Shown piece by piece: positions 10,500 to 18,807 of a stretch of DNA of 64,000 nucleotides. Within the stretch, counting starts at the first letter, position 1, and each line of letters opens with the position of its first letter. The DNA is from Acidobacteriota bacterium (GTDB lineage Bacteria; Acidobacteriota; Terriglobia; Bryobacterales; Bryobacteraceae). The notes under the pieces were generated by a model. That model was not told the DNA's origin, did no database searches, and worked only from the letters and a program-made list of their open reading frames with translations. The stretch is from contig QHXW01000058.1 in the NCBI GenBank assembly GCA_003223115.1, forward strand, positions 32,751 to 96,750, in the 5' to 3' direction. The position numbers and the translations under genes were made by a program.

Positions 10500-10958
10500 T
10501 TATTGCTTGTCGTAGACGAAGACGTTGTGCACCTTCTCGCCCTTTGGGTTGGTGCCGGTGAGCGTCAGCGTCATCACTTTGCCGTCTTGAGAGACCACAC
10601 GCCGGGCATTACTCACTACCTTGCCGGATTTCTTCAAGGTGCCTTCGGCAGTGTGGTCGTTGATCCGCTTTATCGTGATCGAGTCGTACAAATCCGATCC
10701 AGTGACCGGATACTCTTTGCCATCGTACTTAGCGGTGTACTCGAACGACGTTGTCTTTCCTTCCGCATCTACGCTCTCGCCCGTGCGCTTGATGCCGTCG
10801 GCAGTTTCCTCATAGGTGATCGTCCCGCTCTTCGGCGGTGGACCGGGAGCGTACTTGGATTTAGCCGCATTGAGCTTCCATGTTCCGATTGCGAGATCGG
10901 CTGCAACCAGAGTTGCGGCAAGCCCCAAGAGAGCGAACGCGAGTTTTGCGTATCGCAT
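10500..10958 (-). CDS. Small secreted protein, beta-rich, function unknown
   Basis: This 152-residue protein starts with a clear signal peptide (MRYAKLAFALLGLAATLVAA), so it should be exported. The mature part opens with AIGTWKLNAAKSKYAPG and has repeated beta-strand-like segments, resembling a common acidobacterial family of small periplasmic proteins with a lipocalin-like pattern (GTWKLN, then alternating strands). The start at 10958 is fixed by GGAGGG six bases upstream; an in-frame extension to 11120 has no such support. No catalytic motif is visible. It stands alone, with a consensus TATAAT 22 bases upstream of the start. Confidence 0.75.
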   Translation of the reverse strand: MRYAKLAFALLGLAATLVAADLAIGTWKLNAAKSKYAPGPPPKSGTITYEETADGIKRTGESVDAEGKTTSFEYTAKYDGKEYPVTGSDLYDSITIKRINDHTAEGTLKKSGKVVSNARRVVSQDGKVMTLTLTGTNPKGEKVHNVFVYDKQ

Positions 10959-10980
10959 AAGTGTCCCTCCTTTCTGGTGG

Positions 10981-10986
10981 ATTATA
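10981..10986 (-). promoter_or_regulatory. -10 box upstream of the small secreted protein gene
   Basis: Read on the minus strand this is a perfect TATAAT, 22 bases before the ATG at 10958, with the Shine-Dalgarno GGAGGG between. The -35 region is weak (no TTGACA at 16-18 bases), so only the -10 is supported. Confidence 0.5.
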
Positions 10987-11260
10987 CCGCGTGGGGGGCA
11001 ATTTGCCCGCGCGGATTCAAGCGCCGCAGAGAGACTCAAAAAGTGGTGGAGAGGGGGGATTCGACGCGTGGATCCAGTGATCGCTCTGCGCTGCGAATGA
11101 GTCGGCCGCATCGCAATCACAACCTACAAAGATTAGGACAATAATATAGTTGACAAAATCCAGCTTGAGCGTTTCATAGCCCATGCGAAAGCGCGAGGTG
11201 TATAATCCTGGAGGAGTTAGGCTATCGTGAAAAGCTAACCACGCCGCTGCATTCTTTGTT

Positions 11261-11593
11261 ATGTGCGCCCCTGTGCTTGTCATGGCCAAAGGGCCGACGC
11301 TCAAGATCACAATCAAAGGCTCGGATTTGGCTTCGCCTGTTGAGATTACGGAGAAGGGGATTCTCGAAAAATTCAACGTATGGATAGGTGCGGGCGTTAG
11401 AATCAACGGCATCCGCGAGGCCAAGGGTTTTATTGTTGACTGGGAAAAGGGGCCGGTTGCCGAGCCACGAACGACATTGCGCCGATCCGAAGGTTCATTT
11501 GATGTAATGCACCAGGGGCCCAGTAGCTATGTAGTCTCCTATGCCTATGACCCGGTAACGGGAACAGAGTTTACGCATCCAATACATTCCTGA
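11261..11593 (+). CDS. Small hypothetical protein, probable exported family, possibly start-shifted
   Basis: The open frame gives 110 residues: AKGPTLKITIKGSDLASPVEIT, then FNVWIGAGVRINGI and SYVVSYAYDPVTG, a beta-rich domain I recognise only as a recurrent family of unknown function. The annotated ATG has no ribosome site. Upstream, GGAGGAG (11210-11216) sits 10 bases before GTG 11227; reading from there, the frame closes at once (TAA), but removing one T near 11234 would give a normal signal peptide running into MAKGP. Either the gene has a one-base lesion at its start, or the shorter version is made from ATG 11261 without export. No partner genes flank it. Confidence 0.5.
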   Translation: MCAPVLVMAKGPTLKITIKGSDLASPVEITEKGILEKFNVWIGAGVRINGIREAKGFIVDWEKGPVAEPRTTLRRSEGSFDVMHQGPSSYVVSYAYDPVTGTEFTHPIHS

Positions 11594-11689
11594 TCTTTCG
11601 AGGGGGTAGAGGGGAACTGGTTTTCCGCAACCGAAACGTGGGCAGACATAGCAAAGCCTCTGATTGAGCGAGCTAGAGCAGGGGGCCAA

Positions 11690-11830
11690 CCTTCCCGGTA
11701 GTCAGCCTTCGCCCGCTTCGTCCGCGCCTGCGCTAGGCTCCACCTCGCTTCTGCCTTCAGCACGTCTTCTTTTGAAAACGGTGAACATCTTGCGGACGGC
11801 GCTATCAAACCTCTCAGCCTCGGGACCAAG
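11690..11830 (-). pseudogene. Fragment of a small basic hypothetical gene
   Basis: On the minus strand one frame reads ERFDSAVRKMFTV and the next reads SKEDVLKAEARW followed by an Arg/Lys-rich tail (LAQARTKRAK). Dropping one T in a TTTT run near 11771-11774 joins them into the C-terminal pattern of a very common short bacterial protein of unknown function (a helix ending in a lysine-rich tail). Without that change it is out of frame, and no start is visible. Confidence 0.4.
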
Positions 11831-12276
11831 TCTCCGTCCCAATCGTCCGCCCGCAGTCACAACCCAAGAAAATTTCGAGCGCCTGAATTTCCTGTGCGTT
11901 GCCTCTGCGCAAGCCTTCCACGGAATTCTCCCTCTGCTATTCATCGAATTGATGCTCCGTTGCCCAAAAAGAGAAACGGCCCCGTATCCGGAACCCAGAT
12001 TTCTAATTTGCAAAACAAATCCGGCATGAGCGCAAGGAGCTCACCCCCCGAAGATGAAAATGTGTGCAACTCCTCCGCTGTTGCCAGGGAACCCAATTCT
12101 TCCTCAAGCTCAAGAAACAAAAGCACATCCATCAGCTGTCACTATCTATTTTCGGAAGAAGCCAAATCCCAATTCCGAATAGTCCGCCGTCCGGCCGTGG
12201 TCGTGGTTCTGATGCTGACTGGCGTGCTGGCTTGTGCGCCATCCCGGCGCGCCGCGCGGTTCAGTGCTACACACAC

Positions 12277-12302
12277 GCACAGGCAGGGATGCCTATTCTA
12301 CC
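12277..12302. repeat. Short intergenic palindromic repeat, copy 1
   Basis: This 26-base element has the core CAGGCAGGGATGCCT followed by a tail ending CTACC. It matches a second intergenic copy at 47877-47902, in the opposite orientation, at 20 of 26 positions. Both carry a pair of inverted half-sites (AGGC and GCCT, or diverged forms) and a CTACC tail. The pattern looks like a REP-type dispersed repeat. Confidence 0.5.
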
Positions 12303-12385
12303 GGCCCCTCCCGAGTTTGCGAAAAGATTGTACATTGTTACTCGCGGACAAGTGGCATGAATTTACTGTGAAAGGAAACATCAAC

Positions 12386-13339
12386 ATGAAATTGCGAAGG
12401 AGATTTCCGGCTTTGGCATTGCTGGTGGCCGGCGGTCTGGGCGTAGTAGTCGGGACAGTGATCAGCGAACGGCATCCACAGGTCGCGTTCGCCAAAGCGG
12501 CTGCGCCGATGCAGGCTCCGAATGACGGCAAGTTGCGGATCATCATTTTCGGCGCGCACCCGGATGATGCGGAATATCGCGGCGCAGGTGTGGCTATGAA
12601 ATGGGCCAAAATGGGGCACCACGTCAAGCTGGTTTCGGCAACCAACGGCGATATCGGTCACTGGCAGATGGCGGGAGGGCCGCTGGCACAGCGCAGAAAT
12701 AAAGAAGTGATGGAGGTAGGGCGGCGGCTGGGCGTCACGACCGAAGTGGTGGACATACATGACGGCGAGATCATGCCCACGCTCGAGAACCGGCGCATCA
12801 TCACGCGGCTGATTCGAGAATGGAATGCGGACATCGTGATCGCCAACCGGCCCAACGACTATCATCCCGATCACCGCTATACATCGATTCTGGTGCAGGA
12901 CTCGGCGTACATGGTTACGGTGCCGTTCTTCTGTCCCGACGTGCCGTTCCTCAAGAAAAATCCAGTGTTCCTCTATGCGTCGGACGGGTTCCAACGTCCG
13001 AATCCGTTTCGCGCGGATGTCGCCGTGGCCATTGACGACGTGATGGAGCCTACGCTCGACGCCCTGCTTGTGATGGAATCACAAATCCACGAAGGAGGCG
13101 CCAACGGCTACACCGGGCTCTATCCGGAAGATGAAGCCGGGAAGCAGCGGCGCCGCGACGAGGTTCGCCGGGATCTCGCTAAACGCTATGCCGGACATGC
13201 CGACAATTACCGTGATGCCCTGGTGAAATTCTACGGTGAGCAGCAGGGACGGAAAGTGAAATACGCGCAGGCTTTCGAGGTGTGCGAGTATGGACGGCAA
13301 CCCTCGCGGGACGAGCTGAAGCAGATGTTCCCATTCTGA
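12386..13339 (+). CDS. PIG-L/LmbE family zinc-dependent deacetylase, exported
   Basis: The 317-residue product has an N-terminal hydrophobic segment (residues 8-25) that can act as signal peptide or anchor. It is followed by the family signature: FGAHPDDAEYRGAG with H58, D60 and D61, and the partner zinc motif NDYHPDHR with H160 and H163. These residues bind Zn2+ and activate water to remove an N-acetyl group from a GlcNAc-type substrate. PIG-L members act on GlcNAc-PI, mycothiol and bacillithiol precursors, or antibiotic sugars; here the exported location suggests an extracellular amino-sugar compound, but the substrate is not known. Start ATG 12386 follows AAAGGA by nine bases; the longer open frame to 11894 lacks coding character. 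Confidence 0.85.
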   Translation: MKLRRRFPALALLVAGGLGVVVGTVISERHPQVAFAKAAAPMQAPNDGKLRIIIFGAHPDDAEYRGAGVAMKWAKMGHHVKLVSATNGDIGHWQMAGGPLAQRRNKEVMEVGRRLGVTTEVVDIHDGEIMPTLENRRIITRLIREWNADIVIANRPNDYHPDHRYTSILVQDSAYMVTVPFFCPDVPFLKKNPVFLYASDGFQRPNPFRADVAVAIDDVMEPTLDALLVMESQIHEGGANGYTGLYPEDEAGKQRRRDEVRRDLAKRYAGHADNYRDALVKFYGEQQGRKVKYAQAFEVCEYGRQPSRDELKQMFPF

Positions 13340-13354
13340 GGTGGTGAGCGGCCG

Positions 13355-14425
13355 TTAATCCCCGATGCCGTGTATTCTCAAATTCACCATCTGGTCGATG
13401 GACAGGTTCTTCACGCCTCGCCCTTGCAGCCGTTGAATGTAGTCAGGGGTGACGCCGTGAATGCGCATGGTCACCAACTGATCGATGCTCGGATGTGCAT
13501 ATCCCAGAGCCTCGACCTTCTTGATGAAATCGGTCGTAACGCCATGGATCCGCATAGTCACCAGTTCGTCGATTGGAACCGAGCCGTATCCCAGGGTCTT
13601 CAGCTCGCGGATGAAATCAGTTGCTACACCGTGGATCCGCATGGTCACCAGCTCGTCGATTGGGACCAAGCCGTATCCCAGGGTCTTCAGCTCACGGATG
13701 AAATCAGTTGCCACGCCGTGGATCCGCATGGTCACCAGCTCGTCGATTGGCACGGAGTTGTAGCCGAGAGACTTCAGCTCGCGTATGAAGTCCGTTGCTG
13801 CGCCATGGATCCGCATGGTGACGAGTTGGTCGGGTTTCAGGCTGGTGTAGCCGAGCGCCTGAAGTTCCTTGATGTATTCGATGGTCACGTTGTGAATTCG
13901 CATGGTGATCAGAGCGTCCGACGACGCAGGGTCAAGCTTCAGCGCGCGGAGATCGCGGACATAAGCGAGGCTGACGTCATGCGCCGCCATGGAGAACAGC
14001 GTCTCCGGATTGAGCCCGTTGTATCCGAGCCGGTGCATTTCCCCGACAAAATCCGGACTGGACGAGAAGGAAAAGGTTCCCGACCCTTTGCCGCCCTGGA
14101 AATAGCCCTCGCAAGCCAGCGTGCCGGCATCACGGACAATCTCAAAGCGCACGCGGGAGCCTTCCGCCGATTCCATTTGTGCGCCACTCAACCCCTTGAG
14201 ACTGGAGGCGGGGAATCCGGACGAATTCGTGGAGCTACCCGATTTTCCAAAACTTCGGTGTAGCGTGAGCAGGACCTGGCCGGGAACGTCGATGCGGTCA
14301 ATGATCCACTGGCCGCTGATGGGCGCCGCCTGCTCCGCACTCAAGGCCCATAGCAATCCTCCCGCAATGGAAACTGCAGAAATCATTTTGATGCGATTCA
14401 TCATGGCGCGCCTCACGACGGTCAT
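13355..14425 (-). CDS. Secreted protein of 29-residue IHGV repeats, partner of the M56 sensor
   Basis: The 356-residue product has a signal peptide (MISAVSIAGGLLWALSA region), a beta-rich domain of about 100 residues (SGQWIIDRIDVPGQVLLTL onward), then about eight tandem 29-residue repeats of the type LGYxSVPIDELVTMRIHGVATDFIRELKT to the C terminus. Each repeat predicts two helices, so the tail should form an alpha-solenoid. The same repeat fills the C-terminal half of the upstream M56 protein. The start codon overlaps the stop of that gene (ATGA at 14422-14425), so translation is coupled. I know no named family; the N-terminal domain resembles small secreted proteins found beside such sensors. 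A role as ligand, co-sensor or inhibitor of the M56 protein is an inference from the shared repeats. Confidence 0.75.
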   Translation of the reverse strand: MTVVRRAMMNRIKMISAVSIAGGLLWALSAEQAAPISGQWIIDRIDVPGQVLLTLHRSFGKSGSSTNSSGFPASSLKGLSGAQMESAEGSRVRFEIVRDAGTLACEGYFQGGKGSGTFSFSSSPDFVGEMHRLGYNGLNPETLFSMAAHDVSLAYVRDLRALKLDPASSDALITMRIHNVTIEYIKELQALGYTSLKPDQLVTMRIHGAATDFIRELKSLGYNSVPIDELVTMRIHGVATDFIRELKTLGYGLVPIDELVTMRIHGVATDFIRELKTLGYGSVPIDELVTMRIHGVTTDFIKKVEALGYAHPSIDQLVTMRIHGVTPDYIQRLQGRGVKNLSIDQMVNLRIHGIGD

Positions 14426-16497
14426 TTCGTCTCGTCTGAAGACAGGATGTCGTACTGCTTCAACTTGATGATCTGCTCCATGGTCAAGTTGGTGTATCCG
14501 TGTTTCTGAACCGCCTTCACGAATGCCGGCGTGACGTCGTAATTCCGTGCGGCCACGGCCTCATCGAGCGTCAGCTTGGTGAAGCCTAAATCTTTGAGGC
14601 CTTGCAGGAACTCGGGAGACACATCGTGAATCTGCAGTTCCACCACCCGGTCGGCAGAGAGCGGCCCGAATCCGAGTTTCTGGATTTCAGCCACTTTGGC
14701 AGGATCTACGCCGTGAATTTGAAACGCGGTGGCCTGCTCGACATCAAGCCCGCTGAAACCCATTTTCTTGAGCTCCTCGATATACTCCGGGGTCACGCCG
14801 TGGATTTGCAACTGGATCAATTGATCGGCAGTCACCTTGCCGAAAATTTTCTGGATTTCAGCCACTTTGGCAGGATCTACGCCGTGAATTTGAAACGCGG
14901 TGGCCTGGTCGACGTCGAGCCCGCTGAAACCGAGGTTCTTGAGCTGCTCGACAAACTCGGGAGTCACGCCGTGGATCTGCAACTGGATCAACTGATCGGC
15001 AGTCACCTTGCCGAAAATTTTCTGGAACTGTTTGACGCGTTCCGGCTCGACGCCGTGAATCCTGAATGCCACAAGCCGGTCGAGCGAAAGCCCGGTGAAG
15101 CCGGAGCTCTTCAACTCGTTCATATATTCCGGCGTGACGCCGTGGATCTGGAGCTTCACCAGTTCATCGACTGCCGGATGTCCCAAGCCCGCTGCTTCGA
15201 TTTTCCGCACGAATTCCGGAGTCACCCCATGGATCTTCAACTGGACGAGCTGATCCACAGTCAAGTTCTTGTAGCCGGCTGACTGCGTGGCGCCGATGAA
15301 ATCCTTAGTCTCCGCGTCCGCGGATGGAGCGGCCGAAGGGCTCGGCGCCGGTATCTGCGCGTCCGACGAAGCCCCTGCGCTTCCTGACGGTGCTGGTTCG
15401 GCCTGCGAGGTGGTTGGAGCTGCTTGCGCGAATTGGAGGCCCGCAAACATTGGTGGTTTGCCGTGAGCCAGCGAGATCTGGCTGGCGGCCCACAACGTGC
15501 CGACACTCAGCACGATGACAGCAGCCACCCACAGGGACGGGGCGGTACGCGCATGTTGGCGAACCCCGACCAGGCGGCGTATGCGGTCGATGAGCGATCC
15601 ACCATTAGCGGCCAGGGCCAATTGTGGCTCGGAGCATCGAAGTTGCTCCAGTTCGGTAAGGGCGCGCGCGTAAGTGAGGGCGTTCCCACAGGAGGCCACA
15701 GCCACGTCGTCACAGCAGTTCTCCCGCTCCAGACGCATGGTCCTTCCCACCCACCAAACCGCTGGATGATAAAACAATAGCGTCTCGACGGCCGTCTGCA
15801 ACAAATTCAGCAAGTAATCATGGCGCCGAATATGCGCCAGCTCATGCGCCAGCAGCGCCTCCATCATTTCCGGAGTGAGGTTGGTCAGCGCACTCGCCGG
15901 CAACAGGATTACCGGGCGGAGCCAGCCGATTACCGTGGGCACCGCCGCCAGGCGAGACTCACACAAAATCAGACATCGGCTGATTTCGAGGCGCCGTGCC
16001 AGGCTCATCAACCGCTCCTGCCAGATTGACCCAGTCGGGGAAGTGCTCTGACGCTTGAGTCTCTGGGCACACATCCAGCCACCCGCGGTGCGCAGTGACA
16101 AGAGAGCCACGCCCGCGAACCACACCGAGACCAACCACGCCAGGTGCGCATCCACCCATACCTCGATCTGGACGATGACGGCGCGATCCGGGATCGCGCG
16201 TTCTACGGAATGGCCGGTAACAAAAGCGGGCAGAGATGCGAGGATTTCGCGAGCATCGCCGGGAGCCGGCCGGGCACTGGAGTCGAGCCACAGAAATGTG
16301 CCGACGCCCGCAACCAGCATCAGCAGCATGGCCGTGCACGCGGCTGCATAACGCAGGTTGGCGCGTGCTCTGCGCAGGCACAAATTGGCGAATCCAAGTA
16401 GCAGCGCGATGAGAGCGCCCTGCCACAAGAAATGGAGTAAAGCCCAACCCAGGGCCACCGTGAAGGGCTGCTGGAATAGTAACGTTAGCCAGTTCAT
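14422..16497 (-). CDS. M56-family (BlaR1-type) membrane metallopeptidase sensor with IHGV repeats
   Basis: The 691-residue protein begins with four to five membrane helices in the BlaR1 pattern. Between them lies the gluzincin motif H218-E-L-A-H222 (LLAHELAHIRRHDYLLN), with the third-ligand region LERENCCDDVAV near 257-266. A last helix (VAAVIVLSVGTLWAA) leads to an Ala/Pro/Ser linker and about ten repeats of 28-29 residues (LGFxxLDVDQATAFQIHGVTPEFVEELKN). In BlaR1/MecR1 an outer sensor domain controls the cytoplasmic protease, which removes the BlaI repressor; here the sensor is a repeat solenoid rather than a penicillin-binding domain, so the signal is probably not a beta-lactam. It follows blaI with a four-base ATGA overlap. 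Confidence 0.9.
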   Translation of the reverse strand: MNWLTLLFQQPFTVALGWALLHFLWQGALIALLLGFANLCLRRARANLRYAAACTAMLLMLVAGVGTFLWLDSSARPAPGDAREILASLPAFVTGHSVERAIPDRAVIVQIEVWVDAHLAWLVSVWFAGVALLSLRTAGGWMCAQRLKRQSTSPTGSIWQERLMSLARRLEISRCLILCESRLAAVPTVIGWLRPVILLPASALTNLTPEMMEALLAHELAHIRRHDYLLNLLQTAVETLLFYHPAVWWVGRTMRLERENCCDDVAVASCGNALTYARALTELEQLRCSEPQLALAANGGSLIDRIRRLVGVRQHARTAPSLWVAAVIVLSVGTLWAASQISLAHGKPPMFAGLQFAQAAPTTSQAEPAPSGSAGASSDAQIPAPSPSAAPSADAETKDFIGATQSAGYKNLTVDQLVQLKIHGVTPEFVRKIEAAGLGHPAVDELVKLQIHGVTPEYMNELKSSGFTGLSLDRLVAFRIHGVEPERVKQFQKIFGKVTADQLIQLQIHGVTPEFVEQLKNLGFSGLDVDQATAFQIHGVDPAKVAEIQKIFGKVTADQLIQLQIHGVTPEYIEELKKMGFSGLDVEQATAFQIHGVDPAKVAEIQKLGFGPLSADRVVELQIHDVSPEFLQGLKDLGFTKLTLDEAVAARNYDVTPAFVKAVQKHGYTNLTMEQIIKLKQYDILSSDETK
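14681..15022 (-). repeat. Two 171-bp tandem units inside the M56 sensor gene
   Basis: 14681-14851 and 14852-15022 are near-identical in-frame copies, each coding for 57 residues (one 29-residue plus one 28-residue IHGV repeat). The first 50 bases or so of each unit and its last 40 are almost the same. The neighbouring repeats are much more diverged, so this is a recent duplication. Confidence 0.85.
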
Positions 16498-16883
16498 TGT
16501 TCACCTCGCTCAAAAGCGTCCAGCAACTGCCGGATGTCAGCCAGTTCCTGTGGAGATGTTTTCTTGCTGGCGAGCGCCTGCATGACAAGCTGCGCGGCGG
16601 AATCGTCGAATGCGCGGCGCAGCAGGTCTCTCACCATCTGCTGCTGTGTCTCCTGCTGCGGAACCCTGGCGCGATATACGTGCGCGCGCTGGTTCTCATC
16701 ACGGCGCACCAGACTTTTGTCCGTCATGATCTGCATGAGCTTTAAGACGGTGGTGTAGCCCATTGGTTTGTTCTTGATCAGCGCATCGTGCACTTCGCGC
16801 ACGGTGGAAGGGCCGCGCTGCCACAAGACGCAAAGAATTTCGAGTTCAGAATCAGTAGGGCGCGGGTGGCTGAATTTGACCAT
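16494..16883 (-). CDS. blaI: BlaI/MecI-family transcriptional repressor
   Basis: The 129-residue protein has the winged-helix domain of penicillinase repressors: PTDSELEILCVLWQRGPSTVREV, then helix 3 in GYTTVLKLMQIM and the wing KSLVRRDENQRAHVYRA. The C-terminal helical half serves dimerisation, and the usual protease-sensitive region lies between the two. It should bind as a dimer to the two palindromes in its own promoter and repress the operon until the M56 protein inactivates it. It is first in the operon, and its last four bases overlap the start of the M56 gene. The gene symbol reflects family membership; no beta-lactamase is in the window, so the regulon may be only this operon plus genes elsewhere. 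Confidence 0.92.
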   Translation of the reverse strand: MVKFSHPRPTDSELEILCVLWQRGPSTVREVHDALIKNKPMGYTTVLKLMQIMTDKSLVRRDENQRAHVYRARVPQQETQQQMVRDLLRRAFDDSAAQLVMQALASKKTSPQELADIRQLLDAFERGEQ

Positions 16884-16891
16884 CGCACCAC

Positions 16892-16933
16892 AGCATATAC
16901 GAAGGTCTTCGTAATGTCAACGAAGATCTTCGT
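16892..16933 (-). promoter_or_regulatory. blaI operon promoter with two BlaI operators
   Basis: On the minus strand TTGACA (16915-16920) and TATGCT (16892-16897) are 17 bases apart. The spacer is filled by the operator TACGAAG-GT-CTTCGTA (16898-16913). A second, perfect palindrome ACGAAGATCTTCGT (16920-16933) overlaps the upstream edge of the -35 box. A bound repressor would cover the promoter completely. The -10 box ends eight bases before the blaI ATG (16883), so the transcript is nearly leaderless. Confidence 0.9.
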
Positions 16934-17010
16934 AGGAATTCGTAGGAGCTTCAGGCCACGCGGCCGTCCCGAACGCCGTTTGCGTCATCCCCGGGCCGGG
17001 CATACGGGTG

Positions 17011-17021
17011 TGCGATAGAAT
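17011..17021 (+). promoter_or_regulatory. -10 region giving a leaderless start for the cytochrome gene
   Basis: TGCGATAGAAT ends seven bases before GTG 17029. The hexamer TAGAAT (17016-17021) would place the transcript start on the start codon itself. The same layout, TGCGATAATAT plus seven bases plus ATG, occurs before acsA. No -35 box is seen. Confidence 0.55.
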
Positions 17022-17028
17022 CGCGGCT

Positions 17029-18807
17029 GTGGAAGTTGTGGGCAAATTTTGCGCGCGGCTGCTGATCTGTCTCATCGCGGCGAGCTGTCAGTTTGCGGCT
17101 GAAGCGCCGCGCAATGCAGCACCCGGAGTCCGCTACGTAGGCTCCAAAGTTTGTGCAGGCTGCCACCGCGGCATTTACGACGAGTATATGCGGACGCCCA
17201 TGGGACGGTCGCTGACCCCGTTGCCTGGCAAGGTGGAACCCCAACACGCGTCAATACGGCCTGTCCGCATAGCAAGCGCAACACCGAACCGTTTCTACGA
17301 AGTGGAGAGCGGCGAGAGCGGCCTTTACCAAAGCGACGTTGTGGTGGACGCGCAGGGCAAGGAGATCTACCGCAAGAAATACAAACTCGAATACGTGCTT
17401 GGCTCGGGGCTGAACGGTTCTGGTTATTTGGTGAAACGCGGCAGTTATCTTTGCGAAGCGCCCCTGTCGTATTACACGCAACACCGCGGTTGGGGCCTCT
17501 CGCCGGGTTACGAGCACGACGATTCCGGCTTCACGCGCCCCATCCAGGCAGGCTGCATTTTCTGCCACAGCGGCCGGCCGCAGCCAGTTTCGAACCGGCC
17601 GGGATTATTTCAATCGCGGCCTTTCCAGGAGGAAGCCATTGGATGCGAGAATTGCCACGGCCCCGGAGAGCTGCATGTCTTCGAGCGCGGCAAGGGCGCT
17701 GCGACCTCAAAAGACACCGTTGCGGCTTCAAAAGATGGCGACCCGCTGATTGTGAATCCTGCACGTCTGCCGGCAAGGCTGGCCGAAGACATTTGCATGA
17801 ACTGCCATCAGGGCGGCGACGGGCGTGCTTTGATGCCGGGCAAGAATTACGCCGACTTCCGGCCGGGTACGGCGCTGGCGGAGACATATGGCCTTTTCAA
17901 GGTGCCGGTAAAACCGGAGACATCGCCGGAATCGGACACACTCGAGCATCATTTCGCTATGAAATTCAGCAAGTGCTTCATGGCCAGCGGCGGGAAACTC
18001 AGTTGCATGTCGTGCCACGATCCTCACAAACTGCCGCGCGACAACCAGAAGACCGCCTACTACCGCGAAAAATGTCTGGCGTGCCATCGCGACCAGGACT
18101 GCACGATCACGCTCGCCGTGCGTCTCGAGCGCAACCAGGACGATTGCGCTGGGTGCCACATGATGAAGCGCGATCTGACCACGTTCTCGCATTCGGCCCT
18201 CACCAATCACCGCATCATCCGCAAACCGGGTGAGCCGTATCCCGAGAGCGCGTACCAACTCACAACGGCAGACTTGCCGGATCTGGTTTATGTGAACCGT
18301 CCAGAAGGCGCTGTCCCACGGGTGCCGGCCGTCACGCTGCTGAGCGTGTACGAAAGTCTGGCGCCGGCGGATCTGCATTACCGCGAACGCTTTCTTGGGC
18401 TGCTGCTGCATTTGCTGAATGAAGGAAAAATCAGCGACCCGTCGGTGCTCGAAACTCTGGCACATGAGGCCCAGCGCGAGGCCACTCCGGAAGGCGACTC
18501 GATTGCAACGCGTTATTTCGCAAAAGCAATTCAGGCCGGACCCGCCGACTGGACGGCGTTCGTCGGTCTCGGTGACATGCTGTTGCGGGCGGGCCGGGCG
18601 CGGGAAGCCGGGGAAGTGCTCGAAAAGGGGATCGCCGAGTTTCCTTTTCAGCCTGGTTGCTACCGGTTGCTGCTGGATGCCTACACGGCTCTCCACCAAC
18701 AGACTCGATTTGACGAAACCGCGCGGAAATATCTGGATCTGTTTCCCGCTGACGGCAGCGTGCGTGCGCGCCAACAAAGTGGACTCACTCGGCCGCCTGC
18801 GCCTTGA
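17029..18807 (+). CDS. Secreted heptaheme c-type cytochrome with C-terminal TPR region
   Basis: From GTG 17029 the protein has 592 residues, an N-terminal export signal (LLICLIAASCQFAA) and seven CxxCH haem-attachment motifs: CAGCH 42-46, CIFCH 176-180, CENCH 206-210, CMNCH 256-260, CMSCH 326-330, CLACH 349-353 and CAGCH 373-377. The spacing resembles the cytochrome c554-like multihaem family. The last 120 residues are helical repeats of TPR type (ADWTAFVGLGDMLLRAGRAREAG). It should sit in the periplasm or on the outer surface and carry electrons; the donor and acceptor are unknown. The first in-frame GTG (17008) precedes the -10 box and is less likely. Its 3' end overlaps the convergent TPR gene by 23 bases. 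Confidence 0.85.
   Translation: MEVVGKFCARLLICLIAASCQFAAEAPRNAAPGVRYVGSKVCAGCHRGIYDEYMRTPMGRSLTPLPGKVEPQHASIRPVRIASATPNRFYEVESGESGLYQSDVVVDAQGKEIYRKKYKLEYVLGSGLNGSGYLVKRGSYLCEAPLSYYTQHRGWGLSPGYEHDDSGFTRPIQAGCIFCHSGRPQPVSNRPGLFQSRPFQEEAIGCENCHGPGELHVFERGKGAATSKDTVAASKDGDPLIVNPARLPARLAEDICMNCHQGGDGRALMPGKNYADFRPGTALAETYGLFKVPVKPETSPESDTLEHHFAMKFSKCFMASGGKLSCMSCHDPHKLPRDNQKTAYYREKCLACHRDQDCTITLAVRLERNQDDCAGCHMMKRDLTTFSHSALTNHRIIRKPGEPYPESAYQLTTADLPDLVYVNRPEGAVPRVPAVTLLSVYESLAPADLHYRERFLGLLLHLLNEGKISDPSVLETLAHEAQREATPEGDSIATRYFAKAIQAGPADWTAFVGLGDMLLRAGRAREAGEVLEKGIAEFPFQPGCYRLLLDAYTALHQQTRFDETARKYLDLFPADGSVRARQQSGLTRPPAP

Larger units (their letters stand above)
11594..12385. other. Gene-poor stretch with relic sequence
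   Basis: Nearly 800 bases lack a convincing gene. The long open frame that covers 11894-12385 has no family resemblance or start signal and only continues by chance into the deacetylase gene. The stretch contains one recognisable relic on the minus strand (about 11690-11830) and a short palindromic repeat (12277-12302). Base use is pyrimidine-rich on the + strand, unlike the flanking coding regions. Confidence 0.5.

Noticed and set aside
11201..11206. Perfect TATAAT before the small gene at 11.2 kb
   Set aside because: A start seven bases downstream would cut into the ribosome site at 11210-11216; no -35 box.
11894..12385. N-terminal extension of the PIG-L gene
   Set aside because: No coding character, and a good ribosome site and signal peptide define ATG 12386.
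13370..14263. Long open frame opposite the repeat protein
   Set aside because: It mirrors the repeats of the real gene on the other strand and has no start signal or family match.
13380..15280. CRISPR-like regularly spaced repeats
   Set aside because: The repeats are in-frame coding repeats of 87 bases in two proteins with no spacers.
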